Below are positions 45,325 through 53,646 of a DNA stretch of 64,000 bases, piece by piece (position 1 is the stretch's first letter; every line of letters begins with the position of its first letter). Source of the stretch: Streptomyces cyaneofuscatus (GTDB lineage: Bacteria; Actinomycetota; Actinomycetes; Streptomycetales; Streptomycetaceae); assembly GCF_000718135.1 (NCBI RefSeq), contig NZ_JOEM01000026.1:1-64000 (forward strand), in the 5' to 3' direction. The notes under the pieces are model-generated. The model was not told where the DNA came from. It saw only the letters and a program-made list of their open reading frames with translations, and made no database searches. Position numbers and translations under genes: made by a program.

Positions 45325-46257
45325 TCAGGCGGCTGTCGGCGGGTTGAAGCGGGAGTAGGCGGGCGCGGACCAGCGCAGCGGGGAGGCCGACGCCACTTCC
45401 CGTACGGCGGTGATCGCGAACTCCACCAGCCGCTGGGCCCCGGGGGTGCGGGCCACCTCCTCCTCGTCCCACACCGTGCGGGCCGAGCCGGTCAGGTGCA
45501 GGGAGGTGCCGGTCTCCCAGCCGGGGACGAAGAGACCGGCGGCCGGGTTGAGTTCGAGGTTGCCGAGGGTGAGGAACATGGCGTTGCCCGCGTAGTCGGG
45601 CCAGCGCAGGAGCCGGGGCGAGAGCACCTGGACGAAGCCGGGGTTGCCGCCCCGGTGCGAGGCGTCGACGTCGCCCCGGTCGGAGGCGGTGGCGACGAAG
45701 AAGGTGTCGGCGGCCCGGAGCGTCCGCTGCTGTGCGGGGCTCAGCTCCGTGCTGTCGACGGCCTGACGGGACACCGGAGTTGCCTCGGCCGGGGGGTGGT
45801 GGTCGCGTTTCTGGATGTACTTGGGGCAGTTGGAGATGACCTGGTCGAGCTCGACGCGCAGCCCGTCGCCCTCGCGGACCGCCCGGCCGTTCATCCGCAT
45901 CCGGCGCCGGGTGGCCGGTTCGATGCCGATCAGGCCGACCGGGACGGGCCCGGAGCCCGATCCGCTTCCGGCCCCGGTCAGGAGTGGGGCCAGCGGGTCC
46001 TCCGGCGCGGGCAGCGCCCCGATCCTCAGGGTGTGCGGCGCGGGCACGGTCAGGAAGCCCGGCTCCCCGGTGAGCTGGGTCGCCCAGATCCGGCCCCGCT
46101 CGTCCGTGGCCCCCGCCACCAGGTGGGGCTGCTGGGCGAGGAAGGCCACCGCCACGTCGGGGACGGTGTTGCCGATCGCGCCCCGCGCCTGTCCGGCCTG
46201 ACGGGCGAAGCCCGCCCGTTCCTGCACGGCCCTCTCGCCGCGGTGGTAGCCGCCCAT
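45325..46257 (-). CDS. PPOX-class (pyridoxamine oxidase-like) FMN-binding protein
   Basis: A 310-residue protein with two split-barrel halves: DVAVAFLAQQPHLVAGATDE and RIWATQLTGEPGF, then ADTFFVATASDRGDVDASHRG and FVQVLSPRLLRWPDYAGN, NAMFLTLGNLELNPAAGLFV. The family has FMN-binding flavoprotein members of unassigned reaction. ATG 46257 follows AAAGGCAG. A Gly-Ser-rich spacer (GAGSGSGSG) sits near residue 110. It follows the VOC gene by 47 nt on the same strand; the ferredoxin gene follows 61 nt further on. Confidence 0.83.
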   Translation of the reverse strand: MGGYHRGERAVQERAGFARQAGQARGAIGNTVPDVAVAFLAQQPHLVAGATDERGRIWATQLTGEPGFLTVPAPHTLRIGALPAPEDPLAPLLTGAGSGSGSGPVPVGLIGIEPATRRRMRMNGRAVREGDGLRVELDQVISNCPKYIQKRDHHPPAEATPVSRQAVDSTELSPAQQRTLRAADTFFVATASDRGDVDASHRGGNPGFVQVLSPRLLRWPDYAGNAMFLTLGNLELNPAAGLFVPGWETGTSLHLTGSARTVWDEEEVARTPGAQRLVEFAITAVREVASASPLRWSAPAYSRFNPPTAA

Positions 46258-46304
46258 GGTTCTGCCTTTCACCGGGAGTGCAAGCGGTCGTCCCTGGCTG
46301 CCGC

Positions 46305-46760
46305 CTAGAAGAAGCCGCAGGTGGGAGCGTTGGAGGTCGGAGCGTCGGCCGGGTCGGCGCCGGTGGACGCGTAGATCTCCAGGCGGATGCCGTCGGGGTC
46401 GGTGAAGAAGATGCCGCCCGAGGTGCCGGTCTCCCCGTGCGGCACGACCCCGTCGTAGGCGAACGTGGCGCCGAGCGAGCGCAGCACCTCCTCGGTGGCC
46501 CGGATCTCCTCGACGGTGTCCACCTGGAAGGAGAGGTGGTGCAGGCCGGGCAGTGCGGGGGCGAACGCGCCCTCGCTCTGCTGCCACAGGGTCACCACGA
46601 GCCGGGAGTCCCGCCCGAGGAAGGCCCAGCGGCGGTCGCCGTCCTTGCCCTCGCCCAGCAGCTCGAAGTCGAAGACCTCGCGGTAGAAGGCGATCGAGCG
46701 GTCCAGGTCGGTGACGTTGAGGCCGATGTGGCCGGTCTGCAGGTTCTTCGCCTTGCTCAT
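46305..46760 (-). CDS. VOC (glyoxalase-fold) protein
   Basis: A 151-residue single VOC protein: GHIGLNVTDLDRSIAFYREVF, LHHLSFQVDTVEEI, and GIFFTDPDGIRLEIYA with the conserved metal-site residues in place (His12, His near 75, Glu near 129). It could be a lyase or dioxygenase of an unknown metabolite. ATG 46760. It heads the VOC-PPOX gene pair and is divergent from the CGNR regulator. Confidence 0.85.
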   Translation of the reverse strand: MSKAKNLQTGHIGLNVTDLDRSIAFYREVFDFELLGEGKDGDRRWAFLGRDSRLVVTLWQQSEGAFAPALPGLHHLSFQVDTVEEIRATEEVLRSLGATFAYDGVVPHGETGTSGGIFFTDPDGIRLEIYASTGADPADAPTSNAPTCGFF

Positions 46761-46948
46761 GGATCGGTCCCCACGCTTTCGGTCGGGGCCGCGAGGCCAC
46801 CTCGCAACCAGTGAAAACGAATTTAAGGGTTAGAGCGAGGACCGTCAACCGGTGAAAGTCTCTTGTCCGGTTAGAATGGAGGACGCCCTTGGGCGCGCAC
46901 CTAGGGACACCCCTGGGCACCCACCTCGCGACGGAAGGACCCACACCC

Positions 46949-47533
46949 GTGCCGAACCCCCCGGGGCCCGACCCCCGGCCGCTGACCGGCGAACCGCTCG
47001 CGCTGGACCTGCTCAACACCCGCTGGATCACCGCGGAGGGCCCGCGCGACCTGCTGGAATCCGAGGACGGCCTGGCGATCTGGCTGAACAGCGAGCCGGT
47101 GCGCACCCACACGGCCGCCCTCGCCCCGCCCGTCGGCCGCGCCACCCTGGACCGGCTGCTGGAGACCCGTACGGCGCTCGAAGCGCTGGCCGCGTCCGCC
47201 ACCCGGCGGGAGCAGGCCGCGCCCTCCACCGCGGCGGCGCTCAACGAGGTGCTCTCCCACGGGCGCATCCGCCGCACCCTGGGGGCCGACGGACTGCCGG
47301 AGTCGGCGGTGGAGCTGGACGAGGAGGCCTGGGGGCCCGCCTGGTACGCGGCCGACAACTGGCTCCACCTGGTGGCCGACCGGCCCGACCGCATCCGCCC
47401 GTGCGCCAACGACGCGTGCGTCCTGCACTTCTACGACATCTCCAAGAACGGGACCCGTCGCTGGTGCTCGATGGCCGGCTGCGGCAACCGCGCGAAGGCG
47501 CAACGCCACTACGCGCGCCGCGCCGGCGCGTGA
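46949..47533 (+). CDS. CGNR zinc-finger regulator (ABATE plus CGNR)
   Basis: A 194-residue protein: an N-terminal ABATE domain starting LALDLLNTRWITAEGPRDLL and a C-terminal CGNR zinc finger (CANDACVLHFYDISKNGTRRWC, then CGNRAKAQRHYARR). The finger binds DNA or RNA, and the family is assumed to be transcriptional regulators. GTG 46949 follows GGAAGGA; a TTG at 46889 is rejected. Divergent from the VOC-PPOX genes, so it probably regulates them. Confidence 0.88.
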   Translation: MPNPPGPDPRPLTGEPLALDLLNTRWITAEGPRDLLESEDGLAIWLNSEPVRTHTAALAPPVGRATLDRLLETRTALEALAASATRREQAAPSTAAALNEVLSHGRIRRTLGADGLPESAVELDEEAWGPAWYAADNWLHLVADRPDRIRPCANDACVLHFYDISKNGTRRWCSMAGCGNRAKAQRHYARRAGA

Positions 47534-47565
47534 AGCGGGCACATCCGCCGCACGTGGGTTCACAT

Positions 47566-47580
47566 CTGACGGTGCGTCAG
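47566..47580. promoter_or_regulatory. catabolic operator palindrome, copy 8
   Basis: CTGACGGTGCGTCAG, six-base perfect arms around GTG, 13 nt upstream of the flavin reductase start. Confidence 0.82.
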
Positions 47581-47593
47581 CTCTAATGGCCGG

Positions 47594-48214
47594 GTGATGG
47601 GACACGCAGGCATGGCCGCCACCGCCGTCCGGTACCTCAGGTCCGTCGGCGCCGCCACGACAGCAGAGCAGCCGCAGGCGCCGCTGGAGGCGCTGCCCCG
47701 GCCCGACCTCAGGGCCGTCCGGGACGGCGAGCGGCTCCCCGTCGATCCGGGCGAATTCCGCCGCGTACTGGGCCACTTCGCCAGCGGCGTCACCGTGGTC
47801 ACCGCGCGCGACGCGGACGGGCCGGCCGGCTTCGCCTGCCAGTCCTTCGCCTCGCTCTCGCTGGACCCGCCGCTGGTCGCTTTCATGGTCGCCCGTACGT
47901 CGACGACCTGGCCGCGCATCGCCCGCGCCGGGGCCTTCTGCGTGAACATCCTGGGGGCCGGACAGGGCGCGCTCTGCCGGGGGTTCGCGGTGAGCGGGGC
48001 GGACAAGTTCACGGGGGTCGCGTACGAGGACGCCCCGGCGACCGGGTCTCCGCTGCTCGACTCCGTACCGGCCTGGGTGGACTGCCGCGTCCACGCCGTC
48101 CACACCGGCGGGGACCACCTCATCGTGGTGGGCAGGGTGGAGGCGCTGGGGGCGGCGGCGGAGGGCGAGCCGCTGCTGTTCCACCGGGGCGTGTTCGGCC
48201 GGTTCAGCCGCTAG
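47594..48214 (+). CDS. flavin reductase (HpaC/HsaB-like)
   Basis: A 206-residue flavin reductase: FRRVLGHFASGVTVVTARD, FACQSFASLSLDPPLVAFMVA, CVNILGAGQGALCRGFA and DHLIVVGRVEAL. It supplies reduced FMN to a two-component monooxygenase, as HsaB does in steroid ring catabolism; that oxygenase is not in the window. There is no Shine-Dalgarno before GTG 47594, and a -10-like TCTAAT (47582-47587) sits where transcription would start at the GTG, so the mRNA may be leaderless. The start could also be ATG 47597. Ends 11 nt into the convergent MFS gene. Confidence 0.9.
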   Translation: MMGHAGMAATAVRYLRSVGAATTAEQPQAPLEALPRPDLRAVRDGERLPVDPGEFRRVLGHFASGVTVVTARDADGPAGFACQSFASLSLDPPLVAFMVARTSTTWPRIARAGAFCVNILGAGQGALCRGFAVSGADKFTGVAYEDAPATGSPLLDSVPAWVDCRVHAVHTGGDHLIVVGRVEALGAAAEGEPLLFHRGVFGRFSR

Positions 48215-49532
48215 CGGCCTCCGAAGCCGCCCGCGCCCGCCGGATCACCAGCGACATCAGCGCGGCCACCGCGCACAGCGCCCCCGACGCGTACCAGACC
48301 ACGTCGTAACTCCCGAAGACGTCCCGCGCGACCCCGCCGAGGAACGCCACGACCGCAGCGCCCACCTGGTGCGAGGCCAGCACCCAGCCGAAGACGATCG
48401 CGCTGTCCTCGCCGTACTGCTCGCGGCAGAGCGCCAGCGTCGGCGGGACCGTGGCGACCCAGTCGAGCCCGTAGAACACGATGAAGAAGACCATCGGCGG
48501 CCGTACGTCGGGCGCCATCAGCATCGGCAGAAAGAGCAGGGAGATCCCGCGCAGCGCGTAGTAGACGGCGAGCAGGCGGCGGGCGTCGAAGCGGTCGGTG
48601 AGCCAGCCCGAGAAGATCGTGCCGATGACGTCGAAGACCCCGATCACCGCGAGCAGCGAGGCGGCGGCCGTGATCGGCATGCCGTGGTCGTGGGCGGAGG
48701 GGACGAAGTGGGTGCGGATCAGGCCGTTGGTGGAGGCCCCGCAGATCGCGAAGGTGCCCGCCAGCAGCCAGAACGGGCCGGTGCGCGCGGCCTTGAACAG
48801 CACCGTCACCGTGCGGCGCGCGGCACCCCGGGCGGGGGCGGGCTTCTCGACGTACACACCGCCGTACGGGGCGAGCCCCACATCGGCCGGGTGGTCGCGC
48901 ATCAGGAGCCAGACGAACGGGACGACGACCAGGGCCGCCAGGGCGACGGTGACGGAGGCGGGCCGCCAGCCGTGCTCGTCGACGATCCAGGCGCAGAGCG
49001 GGAGGAAGACGAGCTGCCCGGAGGCGCCGGCCGCGGTGAGGATGCCGGTGACCAGGCCCCGGCGGGCGACGAACCAGCGGTTGGTGACGGTCGCGGCGAA
49101 CGCCAGCGCCATGGACCCGGTGCCGAGGCCGACGAGCAGCCCCCAGTAGATCATCAGCTGCCAGGAGGCGGTCATCCAGACACTGGCGAGCGCCCCGGCG
49201 GCCACCAGGGTCAGCGCGGCCGCCACGACCCGCCGGATGCCGAAGCGGTCCATCAGCGCGGCGGCGAACGGCGCGGTCAGGCCGTACAGCGCCATGTCGA
49301 TGGAGACCGCGAGCCCGATCTCACCGCGCGACCAGCCGAATTCGGTGTGCAGCGGGTCGATGAGCAGCCCGGGCAGGGAGTTGAAGGCCGCGCCGCCGAT
49401 GATCGTCACGAAAGTGACGGCGGCGACGATCCACGCCCGGTGGATACGGGGACGGCGGCGGGGGTGCGCCTCGTGCGGCTGCGGCTGCCGCCGGGCGTCG
49501 TCCTGGGCGGCGCTTTCGATGGTCTCGGTCAC
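48204..49532 (-). CDS. MFS transporter (OxlT/monocarboxylate-like)
   Basis: A 442-residue 12-segment major-facilitator protein: GGAAFNSLPGLLIDPLHTEFG, LMDRFGIRRVVAAAL, ATVTNRWFVARRGLVTGILTAAGA and YYALRGISLLFLPMLM resemble the monocarboxylate/oxalate branch. GTG 49532 follows AGGAAGC; the longer frame is rejected. Substrate unknown; an adjacent catabolic gene set makes import of a carboxylate possible. A single gene. Confidence 0.88.
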   Translation of the reverse strand: MTETIESAAQDDARRQPQPHEAHPRRRPRIHRAWIVAAVTFVTIIGGAAFNSLPGLLIDPLHTEFGWSRGEIGLAVSIDMALYGLTAPFAAALMDRFGIRRVVAAALTLVAAGALASVWMTASWQLMIYWGLLVGLGTGSMALAFAATVTNRWFVARRGLVTGILTAAGASGQLVFLPLCAWIVDEHGWRPASVTVALAALVVVPFVWLLMRDHPADVGLAPYGGVYVEKPAPARGAARRTVTVLFKAARTGPFWLLAGTFAICGASTNGLIRTHFVPSAHDHGMPITAAASLLAVIGVFDVIGTIFSGWLTDRFDARRLLAVYYALRGISLLFLPMLMAPDVRPPMVFFIVFYGLDWVATVPPTLALCREQYGEDSAIVFGWVLASHQVGAAVVAFLGGVARDVFGSYDVVWYASGALCAVAALMSLVIRRARAASEAASG

Positions 49533-49718
49533 GGGGAACAGCTTCCTGGCCTGCGCGTTCCGCCACGAGTGGCCGGGAGGACACGGTTCGCAGGAATCGG
49601 GCCACCCATGCCCAGCCCGACGCCCGAGTCCGGTGCACCCTGCACGTACCATCGCCGTCGGTCAGTGCGCGCGGCCGTCCGGCCGGGCGCCTCGTACGCA
49701 ACGGATCCGGGGGATCTC

Positions 49719-50051
49719 ATGCAGTGGGTCGCACGTCAGCAGTTCCACCGCACATCGACGTCGATGCAGACGTGGGGGGCCGTTCTCCTGCTCGCCGCCT
49801 GCGCGTTGTGGGTGCGGCTGGCGTTCCTGCTGGTGGAGCAGTCGGACGCGTCCTGCTACGGGGAGACGCAGAACTGCGACCTGATCGAGGCCTGGCCCGG
49901 GCAGCTGACGCTCCTGGCGATCTCGGCTCCGGTCTCGGTGCTGGGGGTGGCGCTGTTCGTGGCCGGTACGGTCCGCCGGCAGGCCACCGCCCACGTCCTG
50001 GAGGTCATCGAGATGCAGCGGGCCGAGGCGCGGCAGAGGAAGAAGGCCTAG
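49719..50051 (+). CDS. small two-segment membrane protein
   Basis: A 110-residue protein with two membrane segments (about 21-38 and 67-86), a short loop with CYGETQNCD holding two cysteines that could pair outside the membrane, and a charged tail rich in Arg, Lys and Glu. ATG 49719 follows GGGGGAT. I do not recognise the family. Its last 47 nt overlap the end of the convergent DUF2809 gene, an unusually long antisense overlap. Confidence 0.75.
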   Translation: MQWVARQQFHRTSTSMQTWGAVLLLAACALWVRLAFLLVEQSDASCYGETQNCDLIEAWPGQLTLLAISAPVSVLGVALFVAGTVRRQATAHVLEVIEMQRAEARQRKKA

Positions 50052-50421
50052 CGAGCCTGCGCGCCCCCGCCTGCACCGCCCAGGCCGCCGCCGCGCCCAC
50101 CGCGTACCAGAACAGGTCCGGGGCGTTGAACGTCGAGCCGAGCACCAGCCGGGCGGCCGTGCTGCGGGCGGAGAGTACGGCGGGCACCCCGGTGAGCTGG
50201 AGGAGCTCGACGGCCCAGCTCAGGGCGAGCGCGGTCCCGGCGACGGCGACGGGCCTCGCGCGGGGCGCGCAGAGGGCGACGAGGGCGCAGAGCAGCACCG
50301 TATAGAGCGCGCTCCCCGCGTACTTGGCGACGGCGCCGTCGCTCGCGGCGCGCACGCCGAGCCCGGCGGCGACGGTGACGGCGGCGGCGCCCGCCGCCAC
50401 CACGCGGGGAGAAACCCTCAC
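50005..50421 (-). CDS. DUF2809-like membrane protein
   Basis: A 138-residue hydrophobic protein with four membrane segments. KYAGSALYTVLLCALVAL and SWAVELLQLTGVPAVL fit DUF2809 (VanZ-like shape). GTG 50421 overlaps the stop of the MFS gene (GTGA), so the two are co-translated. Function unknown. Its 3' end overlaps the small membrane-protein gene by 47 nt on the other strand. Confidence 0.77.
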   Translation of the reverse strand: MRVSPRVVAAGAAAVTVAAGLGVRAASDGAVAKYAGSALYTVLLCALVALCAPRARPVAVAGTALALSWAVELLQLTGVPAVLSARSTAARLVLGSTFNAPDLFWYAVGAAAAWAVQAGARRLARPSSSAAPRPAASR

Positions 50422-51731
50422 ACCGGCCCCATCCTCTCCAGCTGCCGGATCGGCCGGGCCACCAGCAGCACCGCCACCACCCCCATGTTGACCACGGCCG
50501 CCACCACCAGCAGCTCCGGTGCGCCCACCGCCTCGGCGACCGGACCGGCCAGGGCGCGGCCCGCCGCGACCATCAGGAGCGAACCGGCCACATCGTAGGC
50601 GTGCAGCCGGTTGAGGGCCTCCGGCGGGACGTGCGTCTGCACGGTGGTGGACCACATGACCAGCCAGAAGGCGGCCGCCGCCCCCGCGAGCAACTGTCCC
50701 GCCGCCAGCACCGGCAGCGGCATCCCGAGGGCCAGCACCACCAGGCTCACCGCAACCAGGGGCAGCGCGATCGCGCCCGCCGCGAGCGGGTGGGAGGGCC
50801 GCAGGCGCAGGGCCATGAGCCCGCCGACGACGCTGCCCGCCCCGTTGACCGCCATCAGCATGCCGTACGCCCCCGAGCCGTGGGCCTGGGTGACCAGGAC
50901 GGCGGTGAGCGGGAGGATCGGGCCGAGGACCGCGAAGCCGTAGACGGTCCAGACGGCGATCACGCCCCAGAGCCAGGAGCGGGCGCGGAACTCCCGCCAG
51001 CCGTCGACGAGTTCGGCGGTGAACGTGCCGCGTACCGCGTCGTCGTGCGGGGCGGGGGCCAGGCGCATCAGGAAGAGGCAGGCGCCGGAGACGGCGAAGG
51101 TGGCCGCGTTCGCCGCGTAGACGGCCCCGGCGCTGGCGAGGCCGACGAGGACGCCCGCGAAGGCGGGGCCCGCCATGGTCATCAGCGCCTCGGCGACCCG
51201 CAGGACGGCGTTGGCACGCTGGACGTCGGTGGAGACCCGGGGCACGGTCGAGGCCACGCCGGGCTGGAAGAGCGCGGCGCCGATGCCCGCGACGGAGCTG
51301 AGGACGTAGACCGACCAGAGCGGCGGGTTGCCCAGCGCGAACGTGACGGCGAGCACCGAGGCACCGACCAGCCTCAGCACATCCGCGATGATCATCATGC
51401 GGCGCGGGGTGAACCGGTCCGCGAGCACCCCGCCGAACAGCACGAACACCGCCAGCGGCCCCATCCAGGCGGCCAGCGCGAACCCGACGGAGGAGGCGGG
51501 ACGGCCCGCGCCCAGCAGCCCGGCGGTGAGGGCGACGGGGATCATGCCGTCGCCGAAGAGCGCGACCGTACGGGCCACGAAGAAGTAGCGGAAGTTACGG
51601 TTCCAGAGCCCGCCGGAACCGCCGGGGCCACGGCTGCCGATCGAGGGCAGCGGCGGGAGCGGGGGCGAGGGCGGGCGGGTGTCACGCGAGGCGTCGGGAA
51701 TGGACGCGGTCTCTGTCGGCTTCTCCATCAC
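50418..51731 (-). CDS. MFS transporter (enterobactin-exporter-like, MFS_3)
   Basis: A 437-residue exporter: YFFVARTVALFGDGMIPVAL, ADRFTPRRMMIIADVLRLVGAS, FQPGVASTVPRVSTDVQRANAV and NGAGSVVGGLMALRLR fit the EntS-like MFS_3 family. Start GTG 51731 or ATG 51728. A soluble Pro-rich N-terminus of about 40 residues precedes the first segment. Divergent from the GlxA-type regulator, which may control it. Confidence 0.9.
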   Translation of the reverse strand: MMEKPTETASIPDASRDTRPPSPPLPPLPSIGSRGPGGSGGLWNRNFRYFFVARTVALFGDGMIPVALTAGLLGAGRPASSVGFALAAWMGPLAVFVLFGGVLADRFTPRRMMIIADVLRLVGASVLAVTFALGNPPLWSVYVLSSVAGIGAALFQPGVASTVPRVSTDVQRANAVLRVAEALMTMAGPAFAGVLVGLASAGAVYAANAATFAVSGACLFLMRLAPAPHDDAVRGTFTAELVDGWREFRARSWLWGVIAVWTVYGFAVLGPILPLTAVLVTQAHGSGAYGMLMAVNGAGSVVGGLMALRLRPSHPLAAGAIALPLVAVSLVVLALGMPLPVLAAGQLLAGAAAAFWLVMWSTTVQTHVPPEALNRLHAYDVAGSLLMVAAGRALAGPVAEAVGAPELLVVAAVVNMGVVAVLLVARPIRQLERMGPV

Positions 51732-51845
51732 GTCGCTAACCTGTATCAGCCCATGGTCTATACCAGCCAGTGAGTTTCAGCCGGTAAGCATTCCGGTTCC
51801 GGCGGGCTCCGCCGAGCCCGCCGACGCCTTTCGAGGAGGCCCGCC

Positions 51846-52838
51846 ATGCCGCACCGCGTCGCCGTCCTGGCCCTGGACGGACTGCTCCCCTTCGAACTGG
51901 GCATCCCGGCCCGGATCTTCGGCCGCTCCCTGGACCCCGCGCCGGGCAACAAGGGCGGGAAGCTGTACGAGGTCGTGACCTGCTCCGTCCGCCCGCCGGG
52001 GCCCGTACGGACCGACTCCGACTACGCGATCCTGGTGGAGCACGGCCCCGAGGCGCTCGCCACCGCCGACACCGTGGTCATCCCCGCCTCCTACGAACTG
52101 GGCCCGGTCTTCGAGGAGGGCAAGCTCACCGAGGAGCTGGCCGCCGCCCTCGCGCTGGTCCGGCCGGGCACCCGCATGGTCTCCATCTGCACCGGCAGCT
52201 ACGTCCTGGCCGCCGCCGGATACCTGGACGGCCGCCCGGCCACCACGCACTGGTCCTCCGCCGATCACTTCCAGCGGCTCTTCCCGCAGGTCCGCGTCGA
52301 CCCGGACGTCCTGTTCATCGACGACGGCGACGTCCTCACCTCGGCCGGGGTCGCCGCCGGGATCGACCTCTGCCTCCACCTCGTGCGCCGCGACCACGGC
52401 TCGGCCGTCGCCAACGAGATCGCCCGGCGCACGGTCGTACCCCCGCACCGGGACGGCGGGCAGGCCCAGTACATCCACCGCCCCGTCCCCGAACCGCAGT
52501 TCGCGACCACCACCGCGGCCCGCGCGTGGGCGCTGGGGCGGCTGGAGAGGCCGATCCTGCTGCGGGACATGGCGCGGCAGGAGTCGATGAGCGTACGGAC
52601 CTTCACCCGCCGCTTCCGGGAGGAGGTGGGGGTCAGCCCCGGCCAGTGGCTGACCCAGCAACGGGTGGAGCGGGCGCGCCACCTGCTGGAGTCCTCGGAC
52701 CTGCCGATCGACCAGGTGGCCCGCGACGCGGGCTTCGGCACGGCGACCTCCCTGCGTCAGCACCTCCAGGCGGCGCTGGGCGTGCCGCCGACGGTGTACC
52801 GCCGCACATTCCGCCGGGCGTCGGCGGACACGCCGTAG
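51846..52838 (+). CDS. GlxA-type transcriptional regulator (DJ-1/PfpI plus AraC HTH)
   Basis: A 330-residue protein: an N-terminal DJ-1/PfpI amidase-like domain (VAVLALDGLLPFELGIPARIF, SICTGSYVLAAAGYLDGR with the nucleophile-position Cys) and a C-terminal AraC helix-turn-helix (MARQESMSVRTFTRRFREEVGVSPGQWL, IDQVARDAGFGTATSLRQHL). ATG 51846 is clear. Divergent from the MFS exporter at 114 nt, a common target arrangement. Ligand unknown. Confidence 0.92.
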   Translation: MPHRVAVLALDGLLPFELGIPARIFGRSLDPAPGNKGGKLYEVVTCSVRPPGPVRTDSDYAILVEHGPEALATADTVVIPASYELGPVFEEGKLTEELAAALALVRPGTRMVSICTGSYVLAAAGYLDGRPATTHWSSADHFQRLFPQVRVDPDVLFIDDGDVLTSAGVAAGIDLCLHLVRRDHGSAVANEIARRTVVPPHRDGGQAQYIHRPVPEPQFATTTAARAWALGRLERPILLRDMARQESMSVRTFTRRFREEVGVSPGQWLTQQRVERARHLLESSDLPIDQVARDAGFGTATSLRQHLQAALGVPPTVYRRTFRRASADTP

Positions 52839-52844
52839 GCAGGG

Positions 52845-53501
52845 TTACGCGCTCCGCTGCCGCAGCAGGTCGTCCAGCTCGGCCGCGAAGAGCTGCGCCG
52901 GGTCGATGCGCATGCCGGTGAAGTGCCCGGCGAGCTCCAGGGACAGGACGCCGTGCATCCGGGTCCAGAAGCTCATGGCCAGGTGCAGGGCGGCGGGCGG
53001 GGCGGGGTGGTCACCGGCCCAGCCCCGGTGCTCCTCCAGGTGAGCGGCGAACGGGGCTGCCGGGGCTTCCTGCGTGAGCCCCGCGCAGGCGTCGAGCAGT
53101 GTCGCCATGATCTCGGAGGAGATGGCCGTGGTGTCGTCGGGCGCGTGGTAGCCGGGGACCGGGGTGCCGTAGAGGAGGAAGTACCGGTGCGGGTCCTCCA
53201 GCGCCCAGCCGCGCAGCGCGTGCGCCAGGCCTGACAGGTCGGCACCATCAGCGGCCGCCGCCCGCAGGGTGTCGGCGAGGCTGCGGTACCCGTCCCGGAT
53301 GAGCTCGGTGATCAGCTCGTCCCGGCCCGCGAAGTAGCGGTAGAGCGCGGGGCCGCTCACGCCCATCCGCTTGGCGATCGCGTTGAGGGAGAGCGCGGAG
53401 GCACCGGCCGTGGCGATCTGCTCCCAGGCGTGTTCCTTGATCTCCGTACGGACCTGGGCGCGGTATCGCTCGCGCGGGGTCGCGGCGTTGGACTCCCCCA
53501 T
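52845..53501 (-). CDS. TetR-family regulator (WHG/TetR_C_13 type)
   Basis: A 218-residue TetR protein: REIKEHAWEQIATAGASALSL-like helix, LNAIAKRMGVSGPALYRYFAGRDEL, and a C-terminal domain with LRGWALEDPHRYFLLYGTPVPGY, typical of the TetR_C_13 class. ATG 53501. Divergent from the SRPBCC gene at 145 nt; two dyads (CGTTA-N7-TAACG type) lie in the shared promoter region. They differ from the catabolic operator, so this TetR is unlikely to control that regulon. Confidence 0.92.
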   Translation of the reverse strand: MGESNAATPRERYRAQVRTEIKEHAWEQIATAGASALSLNAIAKRMGVSGPALYRYFAGRDELITELIRDGYRSLADTLRAAAADGADLSGLAHALRGWALEDPHRYFLLYGTPVPGYHAPDDTTAISSEIMATLLDACAGLTQEAPAAPFAAHLEEHRGWAGDHPAPPAALHLAMSFWTRMHGVLSLELAGHFTGMRIDPAQLFAAELDDLLRQRSA

Positions 53502-53546
53502 GGCGTGACACCTTCCCCCAGCAGTGAGGCTACGTGCTCAAAGTTT

Positions 53547-53563
53547 CGTTAGAAGCTATCACG
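53547..53563. promoter_or_regulatory. TetR operator 1 (CGTTA-N7-TCACG)
   Basis: CGTTA and TCACG arms with 7 nt between, one mismatch from a perfect dyad. It lies 46 nt upstream of the TetR start and 24 bp left of the -35 for the SRPBCC gene. Confidence 0.65.
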
Positions 53564-53570
53564 AAACCTG

Positions 53571-53599
53571 TTGACCCTTCAGTTCGCGATGCGTTACAA
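53571..53599 (+). promoter_or_regulatory. promoter for the SRPBCC gene
   Basis: TTGACC (53571-53576) and TTACAA (53594-53599) with a 17-bp spacer. The -10 is covered by operator 2. Confidence 0.6.
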
Positions 53600-53608
53600 C
53601 TTCTAACG
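53592..53608. promoter_or_regulatory. TetR operator 2 (CGTTA-N7-TAACG)
   Basis: Perfect CGTTA/TAACG dyad with a 7-nt spacer; centre 45 bp from operator 1. CTTCTAACGAA (53600-53610) is an exact inverted copy of 53545-53555. Confidence 0.7.
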
Positions 53609-53646
53609 AACACACGAGATTCTAGCTCCAGTCGAAGGAGACGCCC

